NCBI RefSeq assembly: GCF_900101025.1
Contig: NZ_FMUH01000005.1
Span: 62,001 to 126,000 of the forward strand
Length of the DNA: 64,000 bases
Direction: 5' to 3'
Origin: Klenkia marina
Lineage (GTDB): Bacteria > Actinomycetota > Actinomycetes > Mycobacteriales > Geodermatophilaceae
In this document: piece by piece, positions 16,899 through 24,195 of the stretch
How positions within the stretch are numbered: the first letter of the stretch is position 1
Layout of the letters: every line of letters starts with the position of its first letter
Translations under genes and position numbers: made by a program
Notes under the pieces: generated by a model
Told to the model about the DNA's origin: nothing
Databases searched by the model: none
What the model saw: only the letters and a program-made list of their open reading frames with translations

Positions 16899-18179
16899 TC
16901 AGCGCACGGCCTTGACCGGCCGGATGGCGACCGCCCCGAGCATCACGAAGACGATGCCCGAGACGAACAGCACCGGGTACCCGCCGGTGAGCGTCACCAG
17001 GCCGGCGGCGATCGAGGGGCTCAGGGCCTGCGGCAGGGTGGTGGCGAGCCCGAGGACGGCCAGGTCGCGGCCGGCGCTGCCGCCGCCGAGGCGGGCGGGC
17101 AGCACCTCGGTCATGAGGGCGAGGTCGATCGAGATGTAGGTGCCGAAGCCCAGACCCAGCAGGAAGGCGTACACCAGGATGCCGGTGGTCGTCGGCAGCA
17201 CCAGGGGGACCGCCAGGGCCAGCGACATGACGACCGAGGACCAGACGATGAAGGGCTTGCGCCGGCCGACGCGGTCGGACAGCCAGCCGCTCACCGACGC
17301 CGAGACGAGCACGCCCACGAGCAGGACCACGCCCATGGTGGCGGCGAAGGAGTTGGACTCCTCGTCGCCCAGGCCGATGTAGTCGCGCAGGATGTAGAGG
17401 CCGTAGGTCTGCGCGCCGTAGAACCCGATGACCATCAGGAAGCGGGAGCCGAAGGCCCAGGCGAAGTCCGGGTGCTGGCGGGGGCTGACCCAGAAGGCGC
17501 GCAGGAACTCGCGCACGCTGGTGCGCTCCCGCGACAGGTCGGTGCTGGGCTCGTCGCGGACCACGAGGACGAAGACGCCGACGACCACGACGACCAGGGC
17601 GGCCAGGACGACGTAGGGGAGCGACCCCTGGCCGGCGGTGCTGCCGGCGACGGCCACGCCGACCGCGTTGCCGATGGTGATGCCCACGCCGATCATCGCC
17701 GAGACGCCGCCCCGGCGGGCCGCGGGGTAGCGGTCGGGGACGATCGCGGTGGCGGCCGCCTGCAGGGCGTTGACGCCGACCTGGACGACGAGCCACACCA
17801 GCGCGACGGTGAGCACCGACTGCGCCATCGGCAGACCCAGCACGAACCCGCCGGTCAGCAGCGCGCCGCCGACCATCCACGGCGTGCGACGGCCGAAGCG
17901 CGACCGGGTGGCGTCGGACAGCGCGCCGGCGATGGGCTGGGCGAAGACGTTGGCGACGAAGGCCACCGTGGTGACGATCGCCAGGTTGCCGATCTTCCCG
18001 GCCTCGTCGATGCCGGCCACGATGTTGGGCAGCAGGATCCCGTTGCCGCCCGAGTTCACCGCCAGGATCGCGACGTAGACCATCAGCAGCCCGAAGGACA
18101 TCCGGCGCATGCGCGGGGCGGGGGCTGCCCCGGTGGGGCCGCCCGGCAGGGCGGTGGTGGGGATCTCGCTCGTGGTCAT
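16899..18179 (-). CDS. MFS transporter
   Basis: A 426-residue, 12-TM major facilitator. The loop-2 motif GALSDATRSRFGRRTPWM and the second-half equivalent GWLSDRVGRRKPFIV are both clear. The RSRFGRRTPWM form resembles the glycoside-pentoside-hexuronide/sugar-type subgroup as well as several drug exporters, so the substrate stays open. ATG at 18179 has a GGAGAG site upstream. It sits between the hydrolase/FAD-oxidase pair and the PucR regulator, consistent with import or export of the compound the cluster processes. Confidence 0.85.
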   Translation of the reverse strand: MTTSEIPTTALPGGPTGAAPAPRMRRMSFGLLMVYVAILAVNSGGNGILLPNIVAGIDEAGKIGNLAIVTTVAFVANVFAQPIAGALSDATRSRFGRRTPWMVGGALLTGGFVLGLPMAQSVLTVALVWLVVQVGVNALQAAATAIVPDRYPAARRGGVSAMIGVGITIGNAVGVAVAGSTAGQGSLPYVVLAALVVVVVGVFVLVVRDEPSTDLSRERTSVREFLRAFWVSPRQHPDFAWAFGSRFLMVIGFYGAQTYGLYILRDYIGLGDEESNSFAATMGVVLLVGVLVSASVSGWLSDRVGRRKPFIVWSSVVMSLALAVPLVLPTTTGILVYAFLLGLGFGTYISIDLALMTEVLPARLGGGSAGRDLAVLGLATTLPQALSPSIAAGLVTLTGGYPVLFVSGIVFVMLGAVAIRPVKAVR

Positions 18180-18253
18180 GGTCTCTCCTGGTCCGGGCCG
18201 GCTCGCCGCCGCCGCTGCATGTGACGCTAGGCACGTCGGGCGCCCGCCACGAC

Positions 18254-18259
18254 GGAGAT
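18254..18259. promoter_or_regulatory. GGAGAT box upstream of MFS gene
   Basis: One of four GGAGAT boxes seen in the gaps of the PucR cluster. It is followed by GGCCTCC, giving a short dyad. Role as PucR site is a guess. Confidence 0.2.
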
Positions 18260-18296
18260 GGCCTCCACGGGAGACCGCGGTGTACGGGGAGTTCCT

Positions 18297-19178
18297 CTAC
18301 CCGGTTGCGAGGTTCGCGCGGAGAGCCGCCGCGCAGGCAGCGGCGCCGTGGTCGGTCATCACGATCGCCGCGTGGTCGACGTCGTCCACCAGCTCGGCGG
18401 AGACGATCGACGGGGTCGCGCCGACCAGCTGGGCCACGTGCGCCGCCGGGTACATGGGCGGCGAGCCGGCGCCGGTGCTCCACGGCGCGTGCACCAGCCT
18501 GATCGGGGCCCGGACGGCGGCCAGCGCCTCGGCCGGGGCGGGCGAGCAGAAGACCGAGACCGCGTCCGCGACGACGGTGTCGAGGTCGCGGCGCACGGCC
18601 ACCCCGCCGTCGACGGGGACCAGGTCGTGGGCCACCAGGGTCCGCATGCGCGGGTCGTCGGCCCGGGTCAGCGACGCGACGGTCCCCCGGTAGTGCTCCA
18701 GGTAGGTGGCCGCGTCGGGCCACACCCGGTCGGTGGCGTACTGCGCACGGAGCCTCGGCGCCAGGGCTTCGGCGGACGGCGGCCCCTGCTCGCCGACCGG
18801 CAGCGGCAGGCCGCCGTCCACGAGGGTGACGGTGCGGACGCGGTCGGGGTGCCGGGCGGCGAGCTCGGTGACGACGAAGCCGCCCAGCGACATGCCCAGC
18901 AGGTGCACCCGGTCCAGACCCAGCGCGTCCAGCAGGGCCACGAGCTGCTGGGCGTGCGCGGCCACCGAGGACGAGCCGGGTCGCGCCGGCGTGCCGCCCC
19001 GGCCGGCGAGGTCGGGGGCCACCAGGTGCACCTCGGGCGCCGCGTCGAGCACCCACGACCACAGCCGGTCGTTGCTCGAGACGCCGTGCACGGCGAGCAC
19101 GGGCTCGGTGCTGCCGGGCCGGGTCAGCACCTCGAACGGCCCGACCGCGGTGTCGACGACCGCGGTGGTGGTGCTCAC
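18297..19178 (-). CDS. Alpha/beta hydrolase
   Basis: A 293-residue alpha/beta hydrolase: oxyanion AVHGVSSNDRLWSWV, APDLAGRGGTPARPG, nucleophile elbow GMSLGGF, and a probable catalytic His in DDVDHAAIVM near the C-terminus. This layout is that of haloperoxidase/3-oxoadipate enol-lactonase-like enzymes; enol-lactonase (pcaD) is needed downstream of the catABC genes in this window, but sequence alone does not support that name. The GTG start overlaps the TGA of the FAD-linked oxidase gene (GTGA), so the pair acts together, perhaps oxidase then hydrolase. Confidence 0.82.
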   Translation of the reverse strand: MSTTTAVVDTAVGPFEVLTRPGSTEPVLAVHGVSSNDRLWSWVLDAAPEVHLVAPDLAGRGGTPARPGSSSVAAHAQQLVALLDALGLDRVHLLGMSLGGFVVTELAARHPDRVRTVTLVDGGLPLPVGEQGPPSAEALAPRLRAQYATDRVWPDAATYLEHYRGTVASLTRADDPRMRTLVAHDLVPVDGGVAVRRDLDTVVADAVSVFCSPAPAEALAAVRAPIRLVHAPWSTGAGSPPMYPAAHVAQLVGATPSIVSAELVDDVDHAAIVMTDHGAAACAAALRANLATG

Positions 19179-20686
19179 TCGACGACCTTGCCGGGGTTGA
19201 GGATGTGGGCGGGGTCCAGGGCGGCCTTGACGGCGCGGTGCATCTCGAGGACCTCGGGGGAGAGCTCGGCGGCGAGGCCGCCCCGCTTCAGCAGGCCGAC
19301 GCCGTGCTCGCCGGTGACGGTGCCCCCGAGCGCCAGGGCGTCGGCGATGATGTCGTCGAACGCCGCCTCGGCCCGGGCCCGGGCGGCCTCGTCTCCCGGG
19401 GGCGTGACGAGCAGCGGGTGCAGGTTGCCGTCGCCGGCGTGGGCGATGTTGGCGATCACGACGTCCCTGCGCACCGCGGTGCGCTCGATGCGCGCGAGCA
19501 TCTCGGGCACCTGCTCCCTGGGCACGCAGACGTCCTCGGTGAGCACCGGCCCCAGGCGCTCGAGCGCGGGGTAGGCCAGGCGCCGCGCGGCGAACAGCGC
19601 CTCGGCCTCCGCCTCGTCGGTGGAGCGCTCGGCCCAGGTGGCGCCGGCGCCGCGGAAGCAGGCGACCATCTGCTCGGCCAGGCCCTCGCCCAGCGCACCA
19701 GGCTCGTCGAACCGGCCCAGCAGCACGACCTCGGCCTCGGTGGACAGGCCCATGTTCTTCCACTCGTCGACCGCCCGCAGGCAGTGCCGGTCCACCAGCT
19801 CCAGGGCCGAGGGCACCAGGCCGGCCTCGCCCACCGCCCGCACGGCCGCCCCGGCGGCCACGACGGAGGAGAAGAAACCGGCGACCGTCACGGCCGGGGC
19901 GGGCAGGGGGCGCAGCCGCACGGTGACCTCGGTGACGATGCCCAGAGTGCCCTCGGACCCCACGAGCAGGCCCACGAGGTCGTAGCCGGCCACCCCCTTG
20001 GCGGTGCGCCGCCCGAGCCGGACGACGTCCCCGCGCCCGGTGACGACCTCCAGCTGCAGGACGTAGTCGCGGGTGACGCCGTACTTGACGCAGCACAGGC
20101 CCCCGGCGTTGGTGGCGACGTTGCCGCCGATCGTCGACCAGGGCGCGCTCGCCGGGTCCGGGGGGTACCAGAGACCGCGCTCGGCCACGGCCGCGCGCAG
20201 GTGGTCGTTGACGACGCCGGGCTGGACGACGGCGAGCCGCTCGAGGGCGTTGACCTCGAGCACACGGTCCATCCGCTCGAGCGACACGACCACGCAGCCG
20301 TCGAGGGCGTTCGCCCCGCCGGACAGGCCCGTCCCGGCCCCCCGCGCGACGACGGGCACGCGGTGGCGCAGGCAGGTGCGCACCACGTGGACGACGTCCT
20401 CGGTGCAGGTAGCCCGGACCACCGCGGCCGGCCGGCCGTGCGGCGCCCAGGCCGCCTGGTCGTGGCTCAGGCCCGCGACGACGTCGGGGTCGGTGACCAC
20501 GGCCCCGGCCGGCAGCCCGGCGGCCAGTTCGGCGGCCAGCTCGACGGCCTGGTCGACGGCCATGTCGACGGCCTGGTCGACTGCCTGGTCCGCGGCATGG
20601 CCGGCGGTCTGGTCGGCTCGGGCGGGGACGTCGGTGGACGCAGGCGCGTCGGGCGCGGTCGGCGCCGACGGAGCAGTCACGGTCAT
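19175..20686 (-). CDS. FAD-linked oxidase (GlcD/D-lactate dehydrogenase type)
   Basis: A 503-residue flavoenzyme of the vanillyl-alcohol-oxidase fold. FAD-binding features are VVARGAGTGLSGGAN, PPDPASAPWSTIGGNVATNA and LVGSEGTLGIVTE; the C-terminal FAD-oxidase domain ends with the family motif IAHAGDGNLHP, then GEHGVGLLKR and LDPAHILNPGK. It should oxidise a 2-hydroxyacid such as glycolate or lactate, or a related alpha-hydroxy acid. The first 60 residues hold a repeated DQAV/DMAV helix encoded by 12-bp repeats, unusual for the family. ATG at 20686. It heads the minus-strand cluster with hydrolase, MFS and PucR genes. Confidence 0.9.
   Translation of the reverse strand: MTVTAPSAPTAPDAPASTDVPARADQTAGHAADQAVDQAVDMAVDQAVELAAELAAGLPAGAVVTDPDVVAGLSHDQAAWAPHGRPAAVVRATCTEDVVHVVRTCLRHRVPVVARGAGTGLSGGANALDGCVVVSLERMDRVLEVNALERLAVVQPGVVNDHLRAAVAERGLWYPPDPASAPWSTIGGNVATNAGGLCCVKYGVTRDYVLQLEVVTGRGDVVRLGRRTAKGVAGYDLVGLLVGSEGTLGIVTEVTVRLRPLPAPAVTVAGFFSSVVAAGAAVRAVGEAGLVPSALELVDRHCLRAVDEWKNMGLSTEAEVVLLGRFDEPGALGEGLAEQMVACFRGAGATWAERSTDEAEAEALFAARRLAYPALERLGPVLTEDVCVPREQVPEMLARIERTAVRRDVVIANIAHAGDGNLHPLLVTPPGDEAARARAEAAFDDIIADALALGGTVTGEHGVGLLKRGGLAAELSPEVLEMHRAVKAALDPAHILNPGKVVE
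20517..20612. repeat. 12-bp in-frame tandem repeat in FAD-oxidase N-terminus
   Basis: About eight degenerate 12-bp units; the clearest are at 20541-20588 (TCGACGGCCTGG and close variants, four copies). Being a multiple of three, it expands a DQAV-type tetrapeptide near residues 33-50 without breaking the frame. Copy number may vary between strains. Confidence 0.75.
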
Positions 20687-20720
20687 GTGTGCACCAGATC
20701 ACGGTCCGCGCCACGGCGAC

Positions 20721-20770
20721 GTGGAGATCGTCCCCGTCGTCGCACCGTCCCGGTGGAGATGTCGACCCGT
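20721..20770. promoter_or_regulatory. Two direct GTGGAGAT repeats in divergent promoter region
   Basis: GTGGAGATCGTCCCCGTCG (from 20721) and GTGGAGATGTCGACCCGTCG (from 20753) are direct repeats 32 bp (three helical turns) apart, between the FAD-oxidase gene and the nitrile hydratase operon. The same box occurs at 15171 before the hydrolase gene. Candidate activator sites, possibly for the PucR-type regulator. Confidence 0.35.
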
Positions 20771-20816
20771 CGGACGTCCTACCGCACGGCCCGCTCCCGG
20801 ACTAGCGTCGGAGGCC

Positions 20817-21098
20817 ATGAGCAGGATCAACGACGTGGGCGGGATGACCGGATTCCCGGCGATCGTCGAGGAGCCCGACGAGCCCCGCTTCCACGAGGAC
20901 TGGGAGGCGCACGTCTTCGCGCTGAACGGTGCGCTCATCAAGCGGGGGATCTACAACCTCGACGAGTTCCGCGACGCCCAGGAACGGCTGCCGGTCGCTG
21001 AGTTCCTCGGGTCCTCGTACTACGAACGGTGGTTCGCGGCGATCACCACCCTGCTGGCCGAGAAGGGCGTGCTGGCCCGCGAGGAGACGGCGCCGTGA
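20817..21098 (+). CDS. Nitrile hydratase beta subunit, N-terminal half (separate gene)
   Basis: A 93-residue protein beginning with the beta-subunit signature INDVGGMTGFP, then FHEDWEAHVFALNGALIKRG and YYERWFAAITTLLAEKGVL. In most nitrile hydratases this is joined to the domain encoded by the next gene; here they are separate, as in toyocamycin nitrile hydratase and thiocyanate hydrolase. The enzyme hydrates nitriles to amides. I prefer structural subunit over accessory protein because the VGGMTGF opening is that of the catalytic beta chain. ATG at 20817 follows GGAGG-like sequence; stop overlaps the next start (GTGA). Confidence 0.88.
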   Translation: MSRINDVGGMTGFPAIVEEPDEPRFHEDWEAHVFALNGALIKRGIYNLDEFRDAQERLPVAEFLGSSYYERWFAAITTLLAEKGVLAREETAP

Positions 21099-21370
21099 CG
21101 CGGGCGGCGTTCGCCCCGGGCACGCGGGTGCGCACCCGGGCCGCCGACCGCGACGGCCACAGCAGGCTGCCCCGATACGCCCGCGGGGCGACCGGCACGG
21201 TGGTCGAGGTCGCGGGGCACCACCCGCTGGCCGACGACCGGGCCCGCGGCCTGGACGTGGCACCCCAGCCCGTCTACCACGTGCGGTTCCGGGCGGCGGA
21301 CCTCTTCGGCGCGGGCGAGCACACCGTGACCGTCGAGCTGTGGCACGACCACCTGGAGGGTCCGGCATGA
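21095..21370 (+). CDS. Nitrile hydratase beta subunit, C-terminal half (separate gene)
   Basis: A 91-residue protein matching the SH3-like C-terminal domain of nitrile hydratase beta: FAPGTRVRTR, HSRLPRYARGATGTVVEV and YHVRFRAADLFG with a final VTVELWHDHLEG. This domain packs on the alpha subunit near the metal centre. Start GTG overlaps the previous stop, and its stop overlaps the alpha gene start (ATGA), so three subunits are made in step. Equivalent to the separate third subunit of three-subunit nitrile hydratases. Confidence 0.88.
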   Translation: MTRAAFAPGTRVRTRAADRDGHSRLPRYARGATGTVVEVAGHHPLADDRARGLDVAPQPVYHVRFRAADLFGAGEHTVTVELWHDHLEGPA

Positions 21371-21957
21371 GCGGCGAGCACCACAGCTCGGACATCTCGG
21401 CGCGGGTGCGCCGGGTGGAGGCCCTGCTCGAGGAGCGGGGGTTGCTGGGCCCCGGGGAGATCGACCAGCGCATCGACGAGTTCGCCGCCGGGGGCACGCC
21501 GGCGAACGGCGCGCGGGTCGTCGCCCGCGCCTGGGTCGACCCCGGCTTCCGCGCCCGCCTGCTCGACGACGCGAACGCGGTCCTGCCCGAGGTCGGGCTG
21601 TCGATGGCCGGCGGCCTGCAGGAGCAGCGGCTGAAGGTCGTGGCCAACACCGACGACGTCCACAACGTGCTGGTCTGCACGCTGTGCAGCTGCTACCCGA
21701 TCGCGCTGCTCGGGCCCTCGCCGAGCTGGTACAAGTCCGAGGCCTACCGGTCGCGGGTCGTGCGGGACCCGCGGTCGGTGCTGGCGGAGTTCGGGGTGAC
21801 CGTGCCGCCGGACACCGGCATCGCGGTCTGGGACGCCTCGGCCGAGTCCCGCTACATGGTCCTGCCGCGCCGCCCGGCCGGCACCGACGACCTCGACGAG
21901 GCGGAGCTGACCGCGCTCGTCACCCGGCGCGGCCTGATCGGCACGGCGCTGGTCTGA
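21367..21957 (+). CDS. Nitrile hydratase alpha subunit, cobalt type
   Basis: A 196-residue catalytic subunit. The metal-binding claw is VCTLCSCYP with Cys104, Cys107, Ser108 and Cys109; Thr at the second position marks the non-corrin cobalt type (iron enzymes have Ser). Two of the Cys are normally oxidised to sulfinic and sulfenic acids. Also seen: RAWVDPGFRARLL and PSWYKSEAYRSRVVRDPR, both conserved. No separate activator/cobalt chaperone gene follows; the next gene is an oxygenase. The B12-riboswitch importer 7 kb upstream could supply cobalt, which is inference. Confidence 0.95.
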   Translation: MSGEHHSSDISARVRRVEALLEERGLLGPGEIDQRIDEFAAGGTPANGARVVARAWVDPGFRARLLDDANAVLPEVGLSMAGGLQEQRLKVVANTDDVHNVLVCTLCSCYPIALLGPSPSWYKSEAYRSRVVRDPRSVLAEFGVTVPPDTGIAVWDASAESRYMVLPRRPAGTDDLDEAELTALVTRRGLIGTALV

Positions 21958-21986
21958 GGGCACCGCCCCACCCCTGGAGGACGATC

Positions 21987-23003
21987 GTGAGCACCACGAC
22001 CCTGCCCGTCCTGGACCTGTCCCTGCTCGACCAGGGGGAGGAGGCCGCCGCCGGGTTCGGCGACCAGCTCCGCGCCGCCACCCACGAGGTGGGCTTCTTC
22101 TACCTCGTGGGGCACGGGATCCCGCCGGAGGTCACCGCCCGCGCCTTCGCCGAGGCCCAGCGGTTCTTCGACCTGCCCCTGGCGGACAAGCAGGCGGTCG
22201 AGATGACCCGCAGCCCGCACTTCCGGGGGTACACCCGCACCGGCGGCGAGCTCACCCAGGGCCAGGTCGACTGGCGGGAGCAGATCGACATCGCCGCCGA
22301 GCGCGACGCCGTCGACGACCCGGGCGCGCCGGCGTACATGCGGCTGGAGGGGCCGAACCAGTGGCCCGCGGCGCTGCCGACGCTGCGCGAGGTGTTCACC
22401 GACTGGGAGGCCCGCTGCACCGCGGTCGCGCGGCGCCTGGTGCGGTCGTGGGCGGCGGCCCTGGGCAGTGCGCCCGACGTGTTCGACAGCGCCTTCGGCG
22501 ACCGGCCCTCCACGCTCGTCAAGCTGGTCCGCTACCCCGGTCGCGAGCAGCGCGGGCAGGGCGTCGGGGCGCACAAGGACCCCGGCGTCCTGACCCTGCT
22601 GATGGTCGAGCCGGGCAAGGCCGGCCTGCAGGTGCAGACCGACGACGGGTGGGTCGACGCCCCGGCGGTGGACGACGCGTTCGTGGTGAACATCGGCGAG
22701 CTGCTCGAGCACGCCACCGACGGCTACCTGCGGGCCACCGTGCACCGCGTCGTGTCCCCGGCCCCCGGGGACACCCGGCTGTCGATCCCGTTCTTCTTCA
22801 ACCCTGCGCTGGACTCGACGATGCCGACGATCGACCTGCCGGCCGAGCTCCGGCGCCAGGCCACCGGCGTCAGCCAGGACCCGGCCAACGTCATCTCCGG
22901 CACGTTCGGGGACAACCTGCTCAAGGCCCGGCTGCGCGCCCACCCCGACGTCGCGGCCGTCCACCACGCCGACCTGCTGGCCGGGCACCGCACGCATGAC
23001 TGA
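21987..23003 (+). CDS. 2-oxoglutarate/Fe(II)-dependent dioxygenase (IPNS family)
   Basis: A 338-residue oxygenase with the isopenicillin-N-synthase-like fold: N-terminal domain opening LPVLDLSLLD and GFFYLVGHGIP, iron ligands His196-x-Asp198 (GAHKDPG) and His253 (TVHRVVSP), and 2-oxoglutarate-binding Arg264-x-Ser266 (RLSIPFFF). GTG at 21987 has GGAGG upstream, 29 bp after the nitrile hydratase alpha stop, so it is in the same operon. Members hydroxylate or desaturate small molecules; beside a nitrile hydratase it may act on the nitrile or the amide product. Substrate unknown. Confidence 0.88.
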   Translation: MSTTTLPVLDLSLLDQGEEAAAGFGDQLRAATHEVGFFYLVGHGIPPEVTARAFAEAQRFFDLPLADKQAVEMTRSPHFRGYTRTGGELTQGQVDWREQIDIAAERDAVDDPGAPAYMRLEGPNQWPAALPTLREVFTDWEARCTAVARRLVRSWAAALGSAPDVFDSAFGDRPSTLVKLVRYPGREQRGQGVGAHKDPGVLTLLMVEPGKAGLQVQTDDGWVDAPAVDDAFVVNIGELLEHATDGYLRATVHRVVSPAPGDTRLSIPFFFNPALDSTMPTIDLPAELRRQATGVSQDPANVISGTFGDNLLKARLRAHPDVAAVHHADLLAGHRTHD

Positions 23004-23050
23004 CCCCGAGCCCCGACTGACCCCCGGCCCCGGCTGACCCCCAGCCCCGA
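23000..23050. repeat. Three 17-bp tandem repeats spanning the oxygenase stop
   Basis: Copies at 23000-23016, 23017-23033 and 23034-23050 of CTGACCCCSRGCCCCGR type. The TGA stop of the oxygenase lies in the first copy, and each further copy also carries a TGA. Probably slippage; no hairpin is formed. Confidence 0.8.
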
Positions 23051-23214
23051 TGGTCACCCTCGGTTCCGGGCTGCCGCCAGGTCGCCCGTGCCTGCGACGC
23101 CGACAGCACCCCACGACCCGGTCACCGACCCACCGCCCTTCTGACCCGACCTCGCACCGCCCGACCACGTCACCGGCTCGTGTCCGGTGCGCCGACCCGG
23201 GCTACGGTCGCTCC

Positions 23215-23679
23215 GTGGCGCACTCCGTGGACGGGACCCCACCGCTGGTCGTGCGGGTCGGCGAGGGCGAGGTCATCGACGCCGGGGGGATCCAGCACCT
23301 GTTCGCGCTGACCGCCGCGCAGACCGGCGGCCGGCTGGGCCTCGAGGAGTTCACCCTGCCGCCGCGCACGGTCGGCGCCCGCCCGCACGTGCACCACTCC
23401 CACGACGAGTACTTCGTCGTCCTCCAGGGCGAGCTCACGCTGAGCACCGCCGCCGACGACGTCGTGCTGCGACCGGGCGACGTCGCCGCCGCGCTCCGGG
23501 GCACCGTCCACGGCTACCGCAACGACACCGGGGAGCCGGCCCGCGCGCTGTGCATGTACACGCCGGCCGGGTACGAGCAGTACTTCCGCGACGTCCACGA
23601 CGCCGTGGCCGCCGGGCGGTCAGCGACGCCGGAACTGCTCGCCCATCTGCGCTCCCGGTACGACACGACGTCCAGCTGA
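23215..23679 (+). CDS. Cupin-domain protein
   Basis: A 154-residue single-domain cupin. Motif 1 reads ARPHVHHSHDEYFVVLQGEL with the metal-binding His/His/Glu set, motif 2 is RPGDVAAALRGTVHGYRNDT with a further His. Could be a small metal-dependent dioxygenase, isomerase or sensor. GTG at 23215 has a -10-like GCTACGGT just upstream and may be leaderless. It lies 211 bp after the oxygenase, so co-regulation with the nitrile hydratase operon is uncertain. Confidence 0.82.
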   Translation: MAHSVDGTPPLVVRVGEGEVIDAGGIQHLFALTAAQTGGRLGLEEFTLPPRTVGARPHVHHSHDEYFVVLQGELTLSTAADDVVLRPGDVAAALRGTVHGYRNDTGEPARALCMYTPAGYEQYFRDVHDAVAAGRSATPELLAHLRSRYDTTSS

Positions 23680-23754
23680 CCTGGCGCCGACCCGTCCCGG
23701 CCCGCGTGGCGCGCGCTCGGCCGGGTCACACCCTCTGGTTCGATGCGGGGTCGC

Positions 23755-24117
23755 TCACGACTCGTGGTTCCCGATGACGACCTCGGCGATGCGGTCACCG
23801 CGGAGGGTGAAGCGGTAGTCGAGGTCGGCGGTGCCGCCGGGGAAAGAGCCCTCGAGCCGCACGGTCAGGACGCAGTGGGTGTCGTCGACGCGGTGGGCGG
23901 CCAACTGCTCGGTCGTGTACTCGAACTCGGCGCCAGCGTCGCGCACGAACGCGTGCACCGCCTCGCGACCGCGGAAGGTCTCGTCCTGGTCGACGACGAC
24001 GACGTCGTCGGTCAGGTAGCGGTCGGCGGCGTCTGCGTCGTGGACGACGTGCGCGGCGAAGAAGTCGCGGACGACGGTCGGGAGCTGCAGGGACGGGGTG
24101 TCGGTGGTGTCGGTCAT
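23755..24117 (-). CDS. SnoaL-like/NTF2-fold protein
   Basis: A 120-residue protein with the NTF2/SnoaL pattern: VVRDFFAAHVVHDADAADRYLTDD, then ETFRGREAVHAFVRDAG and a C-terminal beta sheet. Some members are isomerases or hydrolases, others only bind small ligands. It diverges from a MerR regulator with a long palindrome between them, the usual picture of a regulator controlling its neighbour. Confidence 0.8.
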   Translation of the reverse strand: MTDTTDTPSLQLPTVVRDFFAAHVVHDADAADRYLTDDVVVVDQDETFRGREAVHAFVRDAGAEFEYTTEQLAAHRVDDTHCVLTVRLEGSFPGGTADLDYRFTLRGDRIAEVVIGNHES

Positions 24118-24159
24118 GGCAGCACCCTCCGGCGTACCCCCGCGGGAGGGTCAAGCGTT

Positions 24160-24184
24160 GGACCCTCCCCCTGGGGGAGGGTCC
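24160..24184. promoter_or_regulatory. 25-bp perfect palindrome, MerR operator
   Basis: GGACCCTCCCCC-T-GGGGGAGGGTCC, with 12-bp arms and a 1-base centre, 11 bp before the MerR start. MerR regulators bind such dyads between over-spaced -35 and -10 boxes. A partial second dyad (ACCCTCC ... GGGAGGGT, about 24123-24152) faces the SnoaL gene, so both directions may be controlled. Confidence 0.65.
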
Positions 24185-24195
24185 AGGCTGGAGGG

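Noticed and set aside
18297-19178. Alpha/beta hydrolase as the missing 3-oxoadipate enol-lactonase (pcaD)
   Set aside because: Fold and length are compatible, but it is coupled to an FAD-linked oxidase and PucR cluster, not to cat genes, and no enol-lactonase-specific motif is visible.
23000-23050. Short tandem repeats as a CRISPR or terminator
   Set aside because: Units are contiguous with no spacers and form no inverted repeat.
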